42,030 nucleotides of DNA, taken from contig JAAKFV010000007.1 of NCBI GenBank assembly GCA_011064875.1, positions 1 to 42,030 of the forward strand. Direction: 5' to 3'. The stretch's first letter is position 1. Each line of letters starts with the position of its first letter. This DNA is from Candidatus Anoxychlamydiales bacterium (GTDB lineage Bacteria; Chlamydiota; Chlamydiia; Chlamydiales; SM23-39). Of the stretch, positions 18,000-26,882 are shown piece after piece. Position numbers and translations under genes: made by a program. The notes beneath the pieces were generated by a model that did not search any database, was not told the origin of the DNA, and saw only the letters and a list, made by a program, of their open reading frames with translations.

Positions 18000-18028
18000 T
18001 TGAAAATTATATAAATTTGTCATATACT
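18000..18028 (+). promoter_or_regulatory. Sigma-70-type promoter of greA
   Basis: TTGAAA (18000-18005) and TATACT (18023-18028) are separated by 17 bases, close to consensus, with a predicted transcript start near 18035. A Shine-Dalgarno (AAGG, 18057-18060) lies shortly before the greA ATG at 18067. Chlamydial sigma-66 reads similar promoters. Confidence 0.55.
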
Positions 18029-18066
18029 GTTTATTTAGGGATAAAATCTATTTTATAAGGATATAA

Positions 18067-20217
18067 ATGACCTATTTAAAACAATTTATAGAAAAAATTA
18101 AATTAAATGATTATCAAGGATTTTTGAAAATCTTCGAAGAGTATTGTTTTAGTGATGAAGTAAATTATGAAGAATTAAAAAGCTTGCTTCTAGAGGCAGA
18201 AAAATCAGATCTAGCCGAAAATTTTGGTCAGCATGTTAATAGAGCCCTTTTTCTTTGGGAAAAACTAAAAGATGAAGATGAAAAGAATGAGATATTAAAA
18301 TTGATCTGTGATTTACAAAATAAAAACGATGAAGAACTAGCAGCTATCGTTTATGAACATTTAAAAAATAGATATTCAAAAGACCCTCTTTTCAATGAAA
18401 AAATAAGACTCATTGGCCTTCGTTCTAGAGAAAATTATCAAGGGGCTATTAGTAAATATGAGCTTTTAACTCATATGAAAAAGGGCAAGTTTGTTTTTCA
18501 TAAAGCTGGTTGGGGAACAGGAGAGATTTTAGATTTGTCTCTTTTAAGAGAAGAGATGGTTTTAGAATTTGAATATCTTATAGGCCATAAAAGTTTATCT
18601 TTTGACAATGCTTTAAAAACTCTCGTTCCTTTAAAAGATGATCATTTTTTATCTAGAAGGTTTGGAAACCCTGATCTTTTAGAAAAACAAGCAAAAGAAA
18701 ATCCGATAGAGATAATCAAACTTTTAATAAAGGATGTAGGACCACAAAATGCATCAGATATAAAAGAGGCTATTTGTGATTTAGTAATTCCTTCTAAAGA
18801 GTGGAATAGATGGTGGCAGAACGCGAGATCAAAAATTAAAAAAGATAAAAAAATTCAGTCCCCTAAAAGTTTAAGTGAACCTTTTTCATTAAGAGAAAAA
18901 GAGATAAATCATGAAGAGATTTTATATAAAAATTTAGAAGCGAAACCAAAGCCCAAAGAAATCATTCAAATGATTCACGCTTTTTTAAGAGATTTTCCTC
19001 AGATGTCAAAAAATGAAGAATTTAAAAATTCATTAACTATCAAACTTATAGATGTTCTGGGACATGAAGAGTTAGCTGAGGCTGAAAAAATACAAATTCA
19101 TTTCTTTTTAGACACCTTAAAAGTGGAAAAAGAGCTGATAAAAATCGATCAAATTATTAAAGACATTTCATCTCCTATGGATATTTTAAAAGATATCGAT
19201 ATTGTTAGTTTCAAAAAACGTTTTTTAATATCTATTAGAAAACACAAAAATGATTGGGAAATTATATTTTTAGATCTTTTTTTCTCATTAGAGCAAAACA
19301 TTTTAAGAGACTATATCTTGCAAGAGCTAATGAAAGCAAAATCCGATAAGTTAACAGATAAAATAAAAGAGCTATCTTCGCATCCTCTTTTATATCCTTC
19401 TGCGTTTGTATGGTATTTTCAAAAAGCTTTTTTTACAAAAGAAGAAGACTATCCTCTATCTAATAAGGATGGAAAAAACAAATTTTTTGAGAGCTTTTTA
19501 ATTCTTTTAGATCATTTAGAGAATAAGCCTCACTACAAAGATCTTGGTAAAAAAATGGTTTCACTAATTACTGCTAATCGCTATCAGATGATTCAAAGTG
19601 TCATGAATATTGCGAGCATTAATCAAGCAAAAGAGTATTTACTTTTAGCGACAAAATGCCGACTTTTAGATTATCATGATATAAAAATTATTCACTCACT
19701 TGCAAAAGTTGTTTTTCCTGTTGTATCAGATTATAAAAATGAGATTGTTGAAGAAACCGTTATTTGGGCAACAGAAAAAGGCTTATTAGATCTTAAAAAG
19801 AAGATCACTCACATATCAACTGTTGAAATACTAGATAATGCAAAAGAGATTAAAGAAGCAAGAGCACTCGGAGATTTAAGAGAAAACGCTGAGTATAAAG
19901 CAGCATTAGAGAGAAGAGCAATGCTTCAATCTGATTTAAAAAATTTAGCTGACCAATTAAATAACATCAAAATATTAACAAAAGATCTTATTGAGACAGA
20001 CAAAATAAGCATAGGAACAATAATAAGCTCATCTGATGAAAAGGGTAAAAAAATTACTTTTACAATATTGGGACCAATAGAAGCTGATATTGAAAAAAAT
20101 ATTTTATCTTTTCAATCTAAACTCGCGAAAGAACTTCTTGGAAAAACCATTGGTGAAAAATTTAAATATGAGTCAAAAACTTATACTATAACAGATATAA
20201 GAAGCATCTTTGAATAA
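18067..20217 (+). CDS. greA: GreA transcription elongation factor with long chlamydial N-terminal extension
   Basis: 716 residues against ~158 for ordinary GreA. The GreA unit is at the C-terminus (~580-716): the coiled-coil tip ARALGDLRENAEYKAAL with acidic D603 and E606 that reach into the RNA polymerase channel, then the globular domain ending TYTITDIRSIF. It rescues backtracked polymerase by stimulating RNA cleavage. The ~580-residue N-terminal part is mostly helical and charged, with a conserved-looking KAGWGTGEILD segment near 146-156 that is reminiscent of a CarD/Tudor-like start. Chlamydia GreA (~715 residues) has the same extension, so this length is strong taxonomic evidence. A good promoter and Shine-Dalgarno precede it. 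Confidence 0.93.
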   Translation: MTYLKQFIEKIKLNDYQGFLKIFEEYCFSDEVNYEELKSLLLEAEKSDLAENFGQHVNRALFLWEKLKDEDEKNEILKLICDLQNKNDEELAAIVYEHLKNRYSKDPLFNEKIRLIGLRSRENYQGAISKYELLTHMKKGKFVFHKAGWGTGEILDLSLLREEMVLEFEYLIGHKSLSFDNALKTLVPLKDDHFLSRRFGNPDLLEKQAKENPIEIIKLLIKDVGPQNASDIKEAICDLVIPSKEWNRWWQNARSKIKKDKKIQSPKSLSEPFSLREKEINHEEILYKNLEAKPKPKEIIQMIHAFLRDFPQMSKNEEFKNSLTIKLIDVLGHEELAEAEKIQIHFFLDTLKVEKELIKIDQIIKDISSPMDILKDIDIVSFKKRFLISIRKHKNDWEIIFLDLFFSLEQNILRDYILQELMKAKSDKLTDKIKELSSHPLLYPSAFVWYFQKAFFTKEEDYPLSNKDGKNKFFESFLILLDHLENKPHYKDLGKKMVSLITANRYQMIQSVMNIASINQAKEYLLLATKCRLLDYHDIKIIHSLAKVVFPVVSDYKNEIVEETVIWATEKGLLDLKKKITHISTVEILDNAKEIKEARALGDLRENAEYKAALERRAMLQSDLKNLADQLNNIKILTKDLIETDKISIGTIISSSDEKGKKITFTILGPIEADIEKNILSFQSKLAKELLGKTIGEKFKYESKTYTITDIRSIFE

Positions 20218-20285
20218 GAGTCCATTTCCAAAATATCTTATTTTCTGTATATTTTATTTAAGTACACAAAAATTTAGGCAAAAAA

Positions 20286-20930
20286 ATGGAAAATGAAAAT
20301 ATAAATCAAAATAATATTAAAAGTTTTCAACTAGTGATAGCTAGTAAAAACATACATAAAATAAGAGAGATCAAAACGATTTTAAATGAAGTTATTCCAA
20401 ATATAGATCTCTTAAGTTTAATAGATTTTCCTGAATATATTCCTCCAGAAGAATCTGGCACATCATTTGAAGATAACGCTAAAATTAAAGCAATTCATGC
20501 AGCTAAAGCTTTAAATAGATGGGTAATTTCAGATGATTCAGGCTTAGTGGTTCCTGCTCTTAATGGCGAACCTGGTATTTTTTCTGCAAGATATGCTGGA
20601 GATAAAGCAACAGATAGTGATAACAGAAAAAAACTTCTCTCAAAATTAGCTGATCTTTCTGATAATGATCTTTATGCATATTTTGAATGTTGTATAGCAA
20701 TTGCATCACCTGATAGTTTAAAAAAATCTGTGTGCGCAAAATGCGAGGGAAGAATTGAGACTCAAGAAAGAGGAGGAGAAGGGTTTGGCTACGATCCTTT
20801 ATTTGTAAAACACGATTATAATCAAACGTTCGCTCAACTAAAAGCGGCTGTTAAAAACAAAATATCACATAGAAGAAAAGCATTAGATAAGATAGCAATT
20901 ACTATTGAAAGTCTAGCAATAGCAAAATAG
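20286..20930 (+). CDS. rdgB: RdgB/Ham1 non-canonical purine NTP pyrophosphatase
   Basis: 214 residues, slightly longer than the usual ~197 because of an Asn-rich start (MENENINQNNIK). The enzyme hydrolyses dITP/XTP to monophosphates and keeps them out of DNA. Family motifs in order: ASKNIHKIREI near 19-29, the catalytic SDDSGLVVPAL with EPGIFSARYAG following, GEGFGYDPLF and SHRRKAL near the end. AGG lies about 8 bases before the ATG. Its TAG shares one base with the GTG start of the next gene, so the two are co-transcribed. No unusual residues. Confidence 0.93.
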   Translation: MENENINQNNIKSFQLVIASKNIHKIREIKTILNEVIPNIDLLSLIDFPEYIPPEESGTSFEDNAKIKAIHAAKALNRWVISDDSGLVVPALNGEPGIFSARYAGDKATDSDNRKKLLSKLADLSDNDLYAYFECCIAIASPDSLKKSVCAKCEGRIETQERGGEGFGYDPLFVKHDYNQTFAQLKAAVKNKISHRRKALDKIAITIESLAIAK

Positions 20931-21430
20931 TGTTATATCTTATTGATGGCTATAATCTTTTATTTAAATTTTTTCATAGTGAAAAAAATATACAAACTCA
21001 AAGAAATCTAGTTATTCAATTGCTTCAAGAAAAAGCATCTCTTTTGAAATTAAATTTTCATCTAATATTCGATGCTCATCATCAAGAAGAAATCGTAGCC
21101 CATAAAAGCGATATTAATCGTTTAAAAGTTATTTATACTCCAAAGGGACAAACTGCTGATGACTATATTTTAGAAAGAGTCTTTTTATCAAAAACCCCCT
21201 CTCAACTAACAATAGTAACCTCTGATAATTCCTTAGCTTTTCAAGCAAAAAATATGCTTGCTCAAACTAAATCTATAGCTGATTTTATAGATTTTTTAAA
21301 TGAAAAAGAGATTCAATCTACAAGAGAAAAAGAAAAGAATAAAGAAGAATTCATTGATACTAAACACAATATTCAAAGGCTTTTAAAAATTTTTGAAGAT
21401 AAACTAGAAGATAACGATGACTTTGATTAA
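20930..21430 (+). CDS. NYN-domain protein (YacP-like putative RNase)
   Basis: 166 residues. It begins with a GTG whose first base is the last base of the rdgB stop; no better start exists, since LYLIDGYNLLFKF is the first strand and acidic site of the NYN/PIN-like fold. Other family signs are LIFDAHHQEE and ADDYILERV, and LTIVTSDNSLAFQAK. These supply the conserved acidic residues expected to bind metal. YacP/Rae1-type proteins cut RNA at the ribosome in Firmicutes; that activity is not shown for this one. The tail after ~135 is charged and coiled-coil-like. It is cytoplasmic and translationally linked to rdgB. Confidence 0.75.
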   Translation: MLYLIDGYNLLFKFFHSEKNIQTQRNLVIQLLQEKASLLKLNFHLIFDAHHQEEIVAHKSDINRLKVIYTPKGQTADDYILERVFLSKTPSQLTIVTSDNSLAFQAKNMLAQTKSIADFIDFLNEKEIQSTREKEKNKEEFIDTKHNIQRLLKIFEDKLEDNDDFD

Positions 21431-21496
21431 TGATTTTTTTCAAAATTACTAAAAACTTCTATTACCCTAGAGTACTATATATTAAGCACATATATT

Positions 21497-21566
21497 ATTT
21501 GGCCACCTATAATATTTTATATGCGGCCAAATCTTTATTGCACCAAAAGATTTGGCCACTTATAAT
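21497..21566. repeat. Direct and inverted ATTTGGCC repeats upstream of the AAA ATPase gene
   Basis: Two direct copies, ATTTGGCCACCTATAAT (21497-21513) and ATTTGGCCACTTATAAT (21550-21566), agree at 16 of 17 positions. Between them GGCCAAATCTTT (21525-21536) is an exact inverted match to AAAGATTTGGCC (21546-21557), giving a 12-bp stem with a 9-base loop. GGCC is rare in this AT-rich DNA. The set could be an operator, a mobile-element end or a transcript hairpin. Confidence 0.75.
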
Positions 21567-21595
21567 TGACCCTTTAATCAACCGAATAATTAATT

Positions 21596-23056
21596 ATGCC
21601 TGAACAAAATATCATAGGAAGAAAAAATGAAAAAGAAACTTTAAAAGGAATTCTTAAAACAAATCAAGCTGAGTTTCTGGCCATATATGGCCGTCGGAGA
21701 GTGGGAAAAACATTTTTAATTAGAGAATTTTTTTCAAATAAAGGTCTTTATTTTGAAATTACCGGTCAAAAAGATGGATCTATTAAAGAACAACTAGAAA
21801 ATTTTTCTAAAATTTTTTCAAATATTTTTTTAAAGGGGATATCAATTAAATCTCCAGAAAATTGGAAAAATGCATTTGAGCTATTAACCAATCAAATAAA
21901 AAAACTAGATAGATCAAAAAAAATTATTTTTTTTCTAGATGAACTTCCTTGGTTGTCAAACAAAAAATCGAAACTTATGCAAGCATTAGATTATTATTGG
22001 AACCGCTTTTGGAGTACTAATAAGAATTTTATTTTGATTGTTTGTGGATCAGCAGCTTCATGGATGCTCGATAATCTTATTAACGCTAAAGGAGGATTAT
22101 ATAATCGTTTAACTCGAATAATTCATCTTAGACCCTTTTATCTTAAAGAAACAAAACAATATCTAATATCTAAAAATATTCATTTGAGTGAAAAACAAAT
22201 ATGCGATATTTACATGTCTTTTGGAGGGATACCATATTATTTAAATCAAATTATTAAGGGAAAATCAGCAACACAAATTATTAACAAAGTTTGTTTCCAA
22301 AAAGAAGGTATTCTATATGATGAGTTTGATAAATTGCTTGCAGCTTTATATGATCAATCAGATGTTCATTACTTAATCATTAAAAAAATTGCTAAAACTA
22401 TTCGAGGTATATCTCGAGAAAATCTTATAAAGCAAACTAAATTAAGCAGTGGTGGTAGATTAAATAAACGTTTAAAAGAACTAGAGATTAGTGGTTTTAT
22501 TCAAAGTTATGTGCCTTATGGTAACAAAATAAAAAACCAATTTTATCGAATTACAGATGAATATATTCTTTTTTACTTTCATTGGATTTTGCCAATCAAA
22601 CGAAAGGGTATCCAAGCTAATAAATCATATTGGAAGGCAAAAGCGAGAACTCCTGCAGTTTTATCTTGGGCAGGAAATGCTTTCGAAATTATTTGTTTAA
22701 AACATGTTGATAAAATTCTTCAAGCATTAGATCTTGAATCTATTTCATGTGAAGTAGGGTCTTGGAGATATCTTCCAAAAAAAGGAGAAAAAGAAACTGG
22801 AGCTCAAATTGACTTACTATTCGATAGAGAAGATGGAGTTATTACCATTTGTGAAATAAAATATTCAGACACCCAGTTTAAGATCGATAAATCATATGCA
22901 AAACAATTGATTAATAAAATAGATATTTTTGAAAAATATTTCCCAACCAAGAAACAAATAAATGTTGCCATGATCACTATGAATGGAATTAAACCTACGG
23001 TTTGGTCAGAAGAATTAGTACAGAACGAAGTAATTTTTAGCGATTTATTTACATAG
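21596..23056 (+). CDS. AAA ATPase with C-terminal DUF234/PD-(D/E)xK-like domain
   Basis: 486 residues. The P-loop GRRRVGKT is at 33-39 and the Walker B IFFLDE at 111-116, as in the archaeal-type/DUF4143-related ATPases common in microbes. Residues ~260-320 form a winged-helix-like segment. The C-terminal domain has GAQIDLLFD and ICEIKYSD, supplying D406 and E420-x-K422, a nuclease-like PD-(D/E)xK signature. The function of this family is not firmly known; defence or mobile-element roles are often suggested. The ATG at 21596 has no Shine-Dalgarno. The gene interrupts a run of conserved genes, is preceded by unusual GGCC repeats and stands alone, so acquisition by transfer is likely. Confidence 0.8.
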   Translation: MPEQNIIGRKNEKETLKGILKTNQAEFLAIYGRRRVGKTFLIREFFSNKGLYFEITGQKDGSIKEQLENFSKIFSNIFLKGISIKSPENWKNAFELLTNQIKKLDRSKKIIFFLDELPWLSNKKSKLMQALDYYWNRFWSTNKNFILIVCGSAASWMLDNLINAKGGLYNRLTRIIHLRPFYLKETKQYLISKNIHLSEKQICDIYMSFGGIPYYLNQIIKGKSATQIINKVCFQKEGILYDEFDKLLAALYDQSDVHYLIIKKIAKTIRGISRENLIKQTKLSSGGRLNKRLKELEISGFIQSYVPYGNKIKNQFYRITDEYILFYFHWILPIKRKGIQANKSYWKAKARTPAVLSWAGNAFEIICLKHVDKILQALDLESISCEVGSWRYLPKKGEKETGAQIDLLFDREDGVITICEIKYSDTQFKIDKSYAKQLINKIDIFEKYFPTKKQINVAMITMNGIKPTVWSEELVQNEVIFSDLFT

Positions 23057-23083
23057 TTTTACTTATTAAATAACTATATTTAT

Positions 23084-23365
23084 TCAATATCGAATTTCAA
23101 AACGATCAAATGATATCTCTTTTTTTGTGAAATTCTTTTTTATGCTAGCAATTGATCCATGACCTGGTTTTTTTTCTATTTCCTTTAAAAATTTCTCTAA
23201 AATTTCTCGATCTCCTATCGCTAAAACCTCAACAGAACCATCTCTTAAATTTTTCACATATCCTGTAATTTTCAATTCTTCTGCAAAGACCTTCACTTGC
23301 TGTCTAAAAAAAACGTCTTGAACATTTCCTTTAAAAATTGCATGAAGCTGGACTATTTCTTTCAT
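23084..23365 (-). CDS. acyP: Acylphosphatase
   Basis: 93 residues from the ATG at 23365, which overlaps the Dus stop as ATGA and has GGA about 6 bases before it; an in-frame TTG four codons upstream is less likely. The family pattern is FKGNVQDVFFRQQ with catalytic Arg (FFR) and the second catalytic residue Asn in GYVKNLRDGSVEV. The enzyme hydrolyses acyl phosphates. Most acylphosphatases have VQGV where this one has VQDV: an Asp replaces the Gly of the phosphate-binding loop. It is the last gene of a three-gene minus-strand set (yggT, dus, acyP). Confidence 0.85.
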   Translation of the reverse strand: MKEIVQLHAIFKGNVQDVFFRQQVKVFAEELKITGYVKNLRDGSVEVLAIGDREILEKFLKEIEKKPGHGSIASIKKNFTKKEISFDRFEIRY

Positions 23366-24330
23366 TCTTCTTCCCAATTAAACCTTTCAATTAATTTTAT
23401 TGTTTCATCTATGTTTACCGCTGCATTTATCCCTATTCTTAAAGATTTAATATCTCTACTCCCTCTTAAAAACCAACCGCTAATTCTTCTTAAATCAAAA
23501 ACAGCTTTGTCTTTTTTCTCTTCTATTAGATATGAAATATATTTTAAAAGAATTTTTTTTCTTGAAATATTTGGTTTGTTTTTATTAGTAAAATAACTTT
23601 CAATATCAGAGCTGAGCCATGGAGATGAGAGCATACCTCTTGCTATCATAACACCATCTACATTGGTTGATTCAAACATACTTTTTACATCATCTGGAGT
23701 ATATAGATCTCCATTTCCGATAACTAAAATATCATTTTTAGCTACGTTTTTACACTCTTTAATATAATCCCAATTAGATCTGCCAGAATATCCCTGTTTT
23801 TTTGTTCTACCATGAATAGTAATCATTTTTGCGCCTGCATCAATAGCAATTTTTACAATCTCACTAGCAACGATAGAGTTATCATCCCATCCAAGTCTTA
23901 TTTTTATACTAACTGGAATTTTTACTGCTTCTACTAATTTTTTTAAAATTTCAAAAATTTGTTTTGGATTTTTTAGCATTGCAGCGCCTGAACCATCTTT
24001 TGTAACTTTTTGAACAGGGCATCCGCAGTTAAAATCGATTATATCAAAACCCAAATCTTCTAATTTTCTTGCAGCATCCGTAGCAACATTTGAATTAGCG
24101 CCCAATAGTTGAGCACCGATTGGCAACATATTTTTAGTATATTTTAATAATTTAGTAGATTTTTCTCTGACTAGCGCCTCCATTTTAATCATCTCACAAA
24201 ACATCAGCCCGATATGAAAATCTCTTATTAATCTTCGATAAGCAAAATCTGTATATTCAGCGAGAGGAGCATATATGATATTGTGAGGAAGTTTTAAGCT
24301 GCCAATAGCGAAATCTTTTTTGAAACTCAT
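23362..24330 (-). CDS. dus: tRNA-dihydrouridine synthase (DusB/NifR3-like)
   Basis: 322 residues, normal for Dus. It reduces uridines in tRNA D-loops using FMN and NADPH. In order: LPHNIIYAPLAEYTD, GAQLLGANS, the catalytic Cys region DFNCGCPVQKVTKDGSGA, VSIKIRLGW, ITIHGRTKKQGYSG, VIGNGDLYTPDD and GVMIARGML at the flavin phosphate site. All key elements are present. Its start overlaps the yggT-like stop as ATGA and its stop overlaps acyP. As I recall, C. trachomatis CT644 (yohI) is the homologue and lies in the same neighbourhood. Confidence 0.94.
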   Translation of the reverse strand: MSFKKDFAIGSLKLPHNIIYAPLAEYTDFAYRRLIRDFHIGLMFCEMIKMEALVREKSTKLLKYTKNMLPIGAQLLGANSNVATDAARKLEDLGFDIIDFNCGCPVQKVTKDGSGAAMLKNPKQIFEILKKLVEAVKIPVSIKIRLGWDDNSIVASEIVKIAIDAGAKMITIHGRTKKQGYSGRSNWDYIKECKNVAKNDILVIGNGDLYTPDDVKSMFESTNVDGVMIARGMLSSPWLSSDIESYFTNKNKPNISRKKILLKYISYLIEEKKDKAVFDLRRISGWFLRGSRDIKSLRIGINAAVNIDETIKLIERFNWEEE

Positions 24331-24578
24331 TTTAAAAAATTAAGGACAATTTTTTCTAAAAACTGCAAAATCAAAAAACCGATTAAAGGAGAGACATCAA
24401 TCATTCCACCAATTGGAGGAACAATTTTTCTAAAAATATTTAGATATGGATCTGTATAATAAGCAATAAATCTCATGAAATTATGTTGTCTTAGCTGAGG
24501 AATCCAAGAACCTGCAACTCTAAGAATTAAAAAAATAGTATAACAAGAAAAAAGAAGTCTTATACTTTGAGCAATCAT
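24327..24578 (-). CDS. YggT-family small membrane protein
   Basis: 83 residues with two hydrophobic helices at about 6-25 and 58-75. The segment RVAGSWIPQLRQHNFMRF, then YYTDPYLNIFRKIVPPIGGMIDVSPLIGF matches the YggT family (compare DPylnpfRriiPpiggiDiSPi). It is an inner-membrane protein; osmotic-stress and cell-division links have been reported in other bacteria, but its action is unknown. It is the first gene of a minus-strand set with dus and acyP, joined by a 4-base overlap. No clear Shine-Dalgarno. Confidence 0.8.
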   Translation of the reverse strand: MIAQSIRLLFSCYTIFLILRVAGSWIPQLRQHNFMRFIAYYTDPYLNIFRKIVPPIGGMIDVSPLIGFLILQFLEKIVLNFLK

Positions 24579-24729
24579 AATAACATTTTTTTTTTACTTT
24601 GCTGTAATTTTACTCATAAAAGCTATTAAAGTCATGAAAAAATAAGCCTTTTAAATTTTTCTTTGAGCTTTCTTATAAATAGCTATAAGCGTTAAAATTG
24701 TAGGCTTTTAAATGTTAGGATTTTTTTTA

Positions 24730-26229
24730 ATGAAAGCTATTGGTATAGATCTAGATGCAGATGTAATAAATCTATCTATCATGAGTAAAAACAAAGATTT
24801 AATTAACATTAAATCTTTGGATATTAGTGACATCCCAAAGAGCGATGTAAAAAAGCTTTACATTGCCAATAAAGATAATTATTTAATCACATCAGCATTA
24901 GATTCATCTGATGTAATAATTAAAAGCTCTGATTTTAATATAAAAAATTCTTTATTTATAAAAAAGGCTATAAAATTTCATGAAAGCTCTATTTCTACAT
25001 TAGATATTGATAAAGTTATCATATCTACAATTCATTTTAAAAATGAATCCAAGTTAAAATTTTTTATTACAACAAAAGAGATGTTAAACAAGCATTTATT
25101 TAGGCTGAAACACATAAATATCGATCCAGATAAAGTAACTTCAACATCTCAAGCCTTAATTAGATTTATAAATTTTTATTTTAAAGATATAAAAAGCTCA
25201 TTTTTGGTTCATATAGCAAAAAGTAAAACAACCTGTGTTTTGATGAAAGATAACCAACCGATAAAAACTTATAGCATAAAAATTGGAACAAATAAATTAA
25301 TAGAAGCTTTAGATGATGACAAAGTATCAAAAAATTCAAAAATCGATGTTTTAAACTTAAATAGCAAGAGCAAATTAAAAACTCAATTAAATCATCTCAA
25401 AAAAGAGATCGAAAAATCTTTTATCTATTTTTGCAAGCCACTAGAAGAAAAACATCCAATGATTGTAACTGGCGATATAAATTATTTTACAAATATTTCA
25501 GAATTTCTACTGCATGATAAAGTAACAAAAATTATAAAAAGCCCACTTTTGGAAAAAAAGATAGAATATAAAAAATTTGCAATATGTATTGGTCTTTCTT
25601 TAGATGCTTTGCAAAAAGATTCTTTATCTCTGCAGTTTCGAGAAGGCGAATATACGCCAAGCAAAAAAATAGAAAATGTCGGTAAAAAAACACTTTTTTT
25701 AACTCTGATAATTTTAGCTTTTTGCTTTTTAATAAATTTTGGATCAAATCACTTTATAAAAGAAAAAGAGAACTTTTTGCAGCAAAGGCTCACGTTTCTT
25801 AGAAATTCAGAAAAACGATATTTAGATATTCAAAAAAAAGAGATTTTTAAAAATTTTTACGATGATTTAAATGAATTCGAAAAAAAACTTGAGCTTGAGA
25901 ACAAAAACTTTCCTTATATTTTAAATGCTCCAAGCGTTAGTGAAACCCTAACTTGGTTAAATAACCATGAATATTTAAAAGATGCAGAGATTACATCTTT
26001 TAATTACGTTTTAGAAAAATTTCCAACAGCTTTTACAAAAACAGATCCTTATTTAGCGAAAATTGATATAGAAATCAAAACAAAAAAACCGTCTTTAGCT
26101 AGAAGTTTTTATGATTCATTATCGAAGGGTCAAGGACTTGTTAATCAGGCTCATAAGATCTCATGGAAAGCTAAAGATGATCGTTATATAGCTACTTTTT
26201 ATTTAAAAAATATTAAAACCAAAAATTAA
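24730..26229 (+). CDS. PilM-PilN-like (GspL-like) assembly protein
   Basis: 499 residues from the ATG at 24730; an ATG six codons earlier is rejected because AGGA (24717-24720) lies 9 bases before the inner one. The start MKAIGIDLDADVINLSIM resembles actin-like PilM/GspL domains (~1-300). One membrane helix follows at ~321-338, then a coiled coil and a small periplasmic-type domain (~385-499) like PilN or the end of GspL. This layout suggests the inner-membrane platform of a type II secretion or type IV pilus-like system. Similarity is by architecture, not by strong motifs. The next gene is PilO/GspM-like. As I recall, CT646 has this position in C. trachomatis. Confidence 0.6.
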   Translation: MKAIGIDLDADVINLSIMSKNKDLINIKSLDISDIPKSDVKKLYIANKDNYLITSALDSSDVIIKSSDFNIKNSLFIKKAIKFHESSISTLDIDKVIISTIHFKNESKLKFFITTKEMLNKHLFRLKHINIDPDKVTSTSQALIRFINFYFKDIKSSFLVHIAKSKTTCVLMKDNQPIKTYSIKIGTNKLIEALDDDKVSKNSKIDVLNLNSKSKLKTQLNHLKKEIEKSFIYFCKPLEEKHPMIVTGDINYFTNISEFLLHDKVTKIIKSPLLEKKIEYKKFAICIGLSLDALQKDSLSLQFREGEYTPSKKIENVGKKTLFLTLIILAFCFLINFGSNHFIKEKENFLQQRLTFLRNSEKRYLDIQKKEIFKNFYDDLNEFEKKLELENKNFPYILNAPSVSETLTWLNNHEYLKDAEITSFNYVLEKFPTAFTKTDPYLAKIDIEIKTKKPSLARSFYDSLSKGQGLVNQAHKISWKAKDDRYIATFYLKNIKTKN

Positions 26230-26234
26230 AAAAA

Positions 26235-26882
26235 ATGTTAAACGATATTTATAGAAAAATTGGAAAAATTTGTATCTACAAAAAAAAGTTGATTTTTGTT
26301 CTCATTACTTTTTCATTTTTAATAGGTTTTGTTTTAACTTTTTCATTTTATAAGTTTTCCAAACTAAATGATTCAGAAAAAAAACTACTTTTTTTAGAAA
26401 AAAAATCTGTTAGCACAATATCTAAAAGAAAAGAGATAAAAGATTTTATAGAAAAGAAAATTTTATTTGATAAAAGTTTTGTTGAAAAAAAGCTAGAGCA
26501 TTTAACATTTTTAGAGAATGAAAAATCAATTTTATCCAATCTCTTACTCCATCCGGCATTCTCAAGCAGCTCTCAAATCAAAAAAAGAATAAGCTTTATA
26601 AACAGCGATCAAAATAGACTAAAATTTTTAGAAGAGAACATAAAAAATTCTACTTTTATTAAAGAGTCTGATCTATCGCAACTAAAGAGTTTAGAAATTG
26701 ATGATATTGATCTTCAAAAGCTTTTATCATTATTAGAAGATGTTCAAATAGATGGATACTTTCCAGAAACCCTCTCCCCTCAACTTTTAATAAAAAGCTT
26801 TACCCTAAGCAAAAAAAGAGAGAATATATTCTCATTAAACATGAAAATTTTTAAACGTGAATTTTTAAGACAAAAAATATGA
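26235..26882 (+). CDS. PilO/GspM-like inner-membrane protein
   Basis: 215 residues with a short basic cytoplasmic start, one membrane helix at ~19-40, a long coiled coil (~45-110) and a small C-terminal domain (~150-215). This bitopic pattern matches PilO and GspM, which pair with PilN and GspL in the secretion or pilus platform. It starts 5 bases after the PilM/PilN-like gene and overlaps the next start by 4 bases, so the three are one operon. No sequence motif confirms the family; the call rests on topology, size and neighbour. CT647 is the probable chlamydial counterpart, from memory of gene order. Confidence 0.5.
   Translation: MLNDIYRKIGKICIYKKKLIFVLITFSFLIGFVLTFSFYKFSKLNDSEKKLLFLEKKSVSTISKRKEIKDFIEKKILFDKSFVEKKLEHLTFLENEKSILSNLLLHPAFSSSSQIKKRISFINSDQNRLKFLEENIKNSTFIKESDLSQLKSLEIDDIDLQKLLSLLEDVQIDGYFPETLSPQLLIKSFTLSKKRENIFSLNMKIFKREFLRQKI

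Noticed and set aside
24579-24729. Possible promoter TTGAGC/TATAAG before the PilM-like gene
   Set aside because: Spacing is only 15 bases and the surroundings hold several equally good AT-rich boxes.
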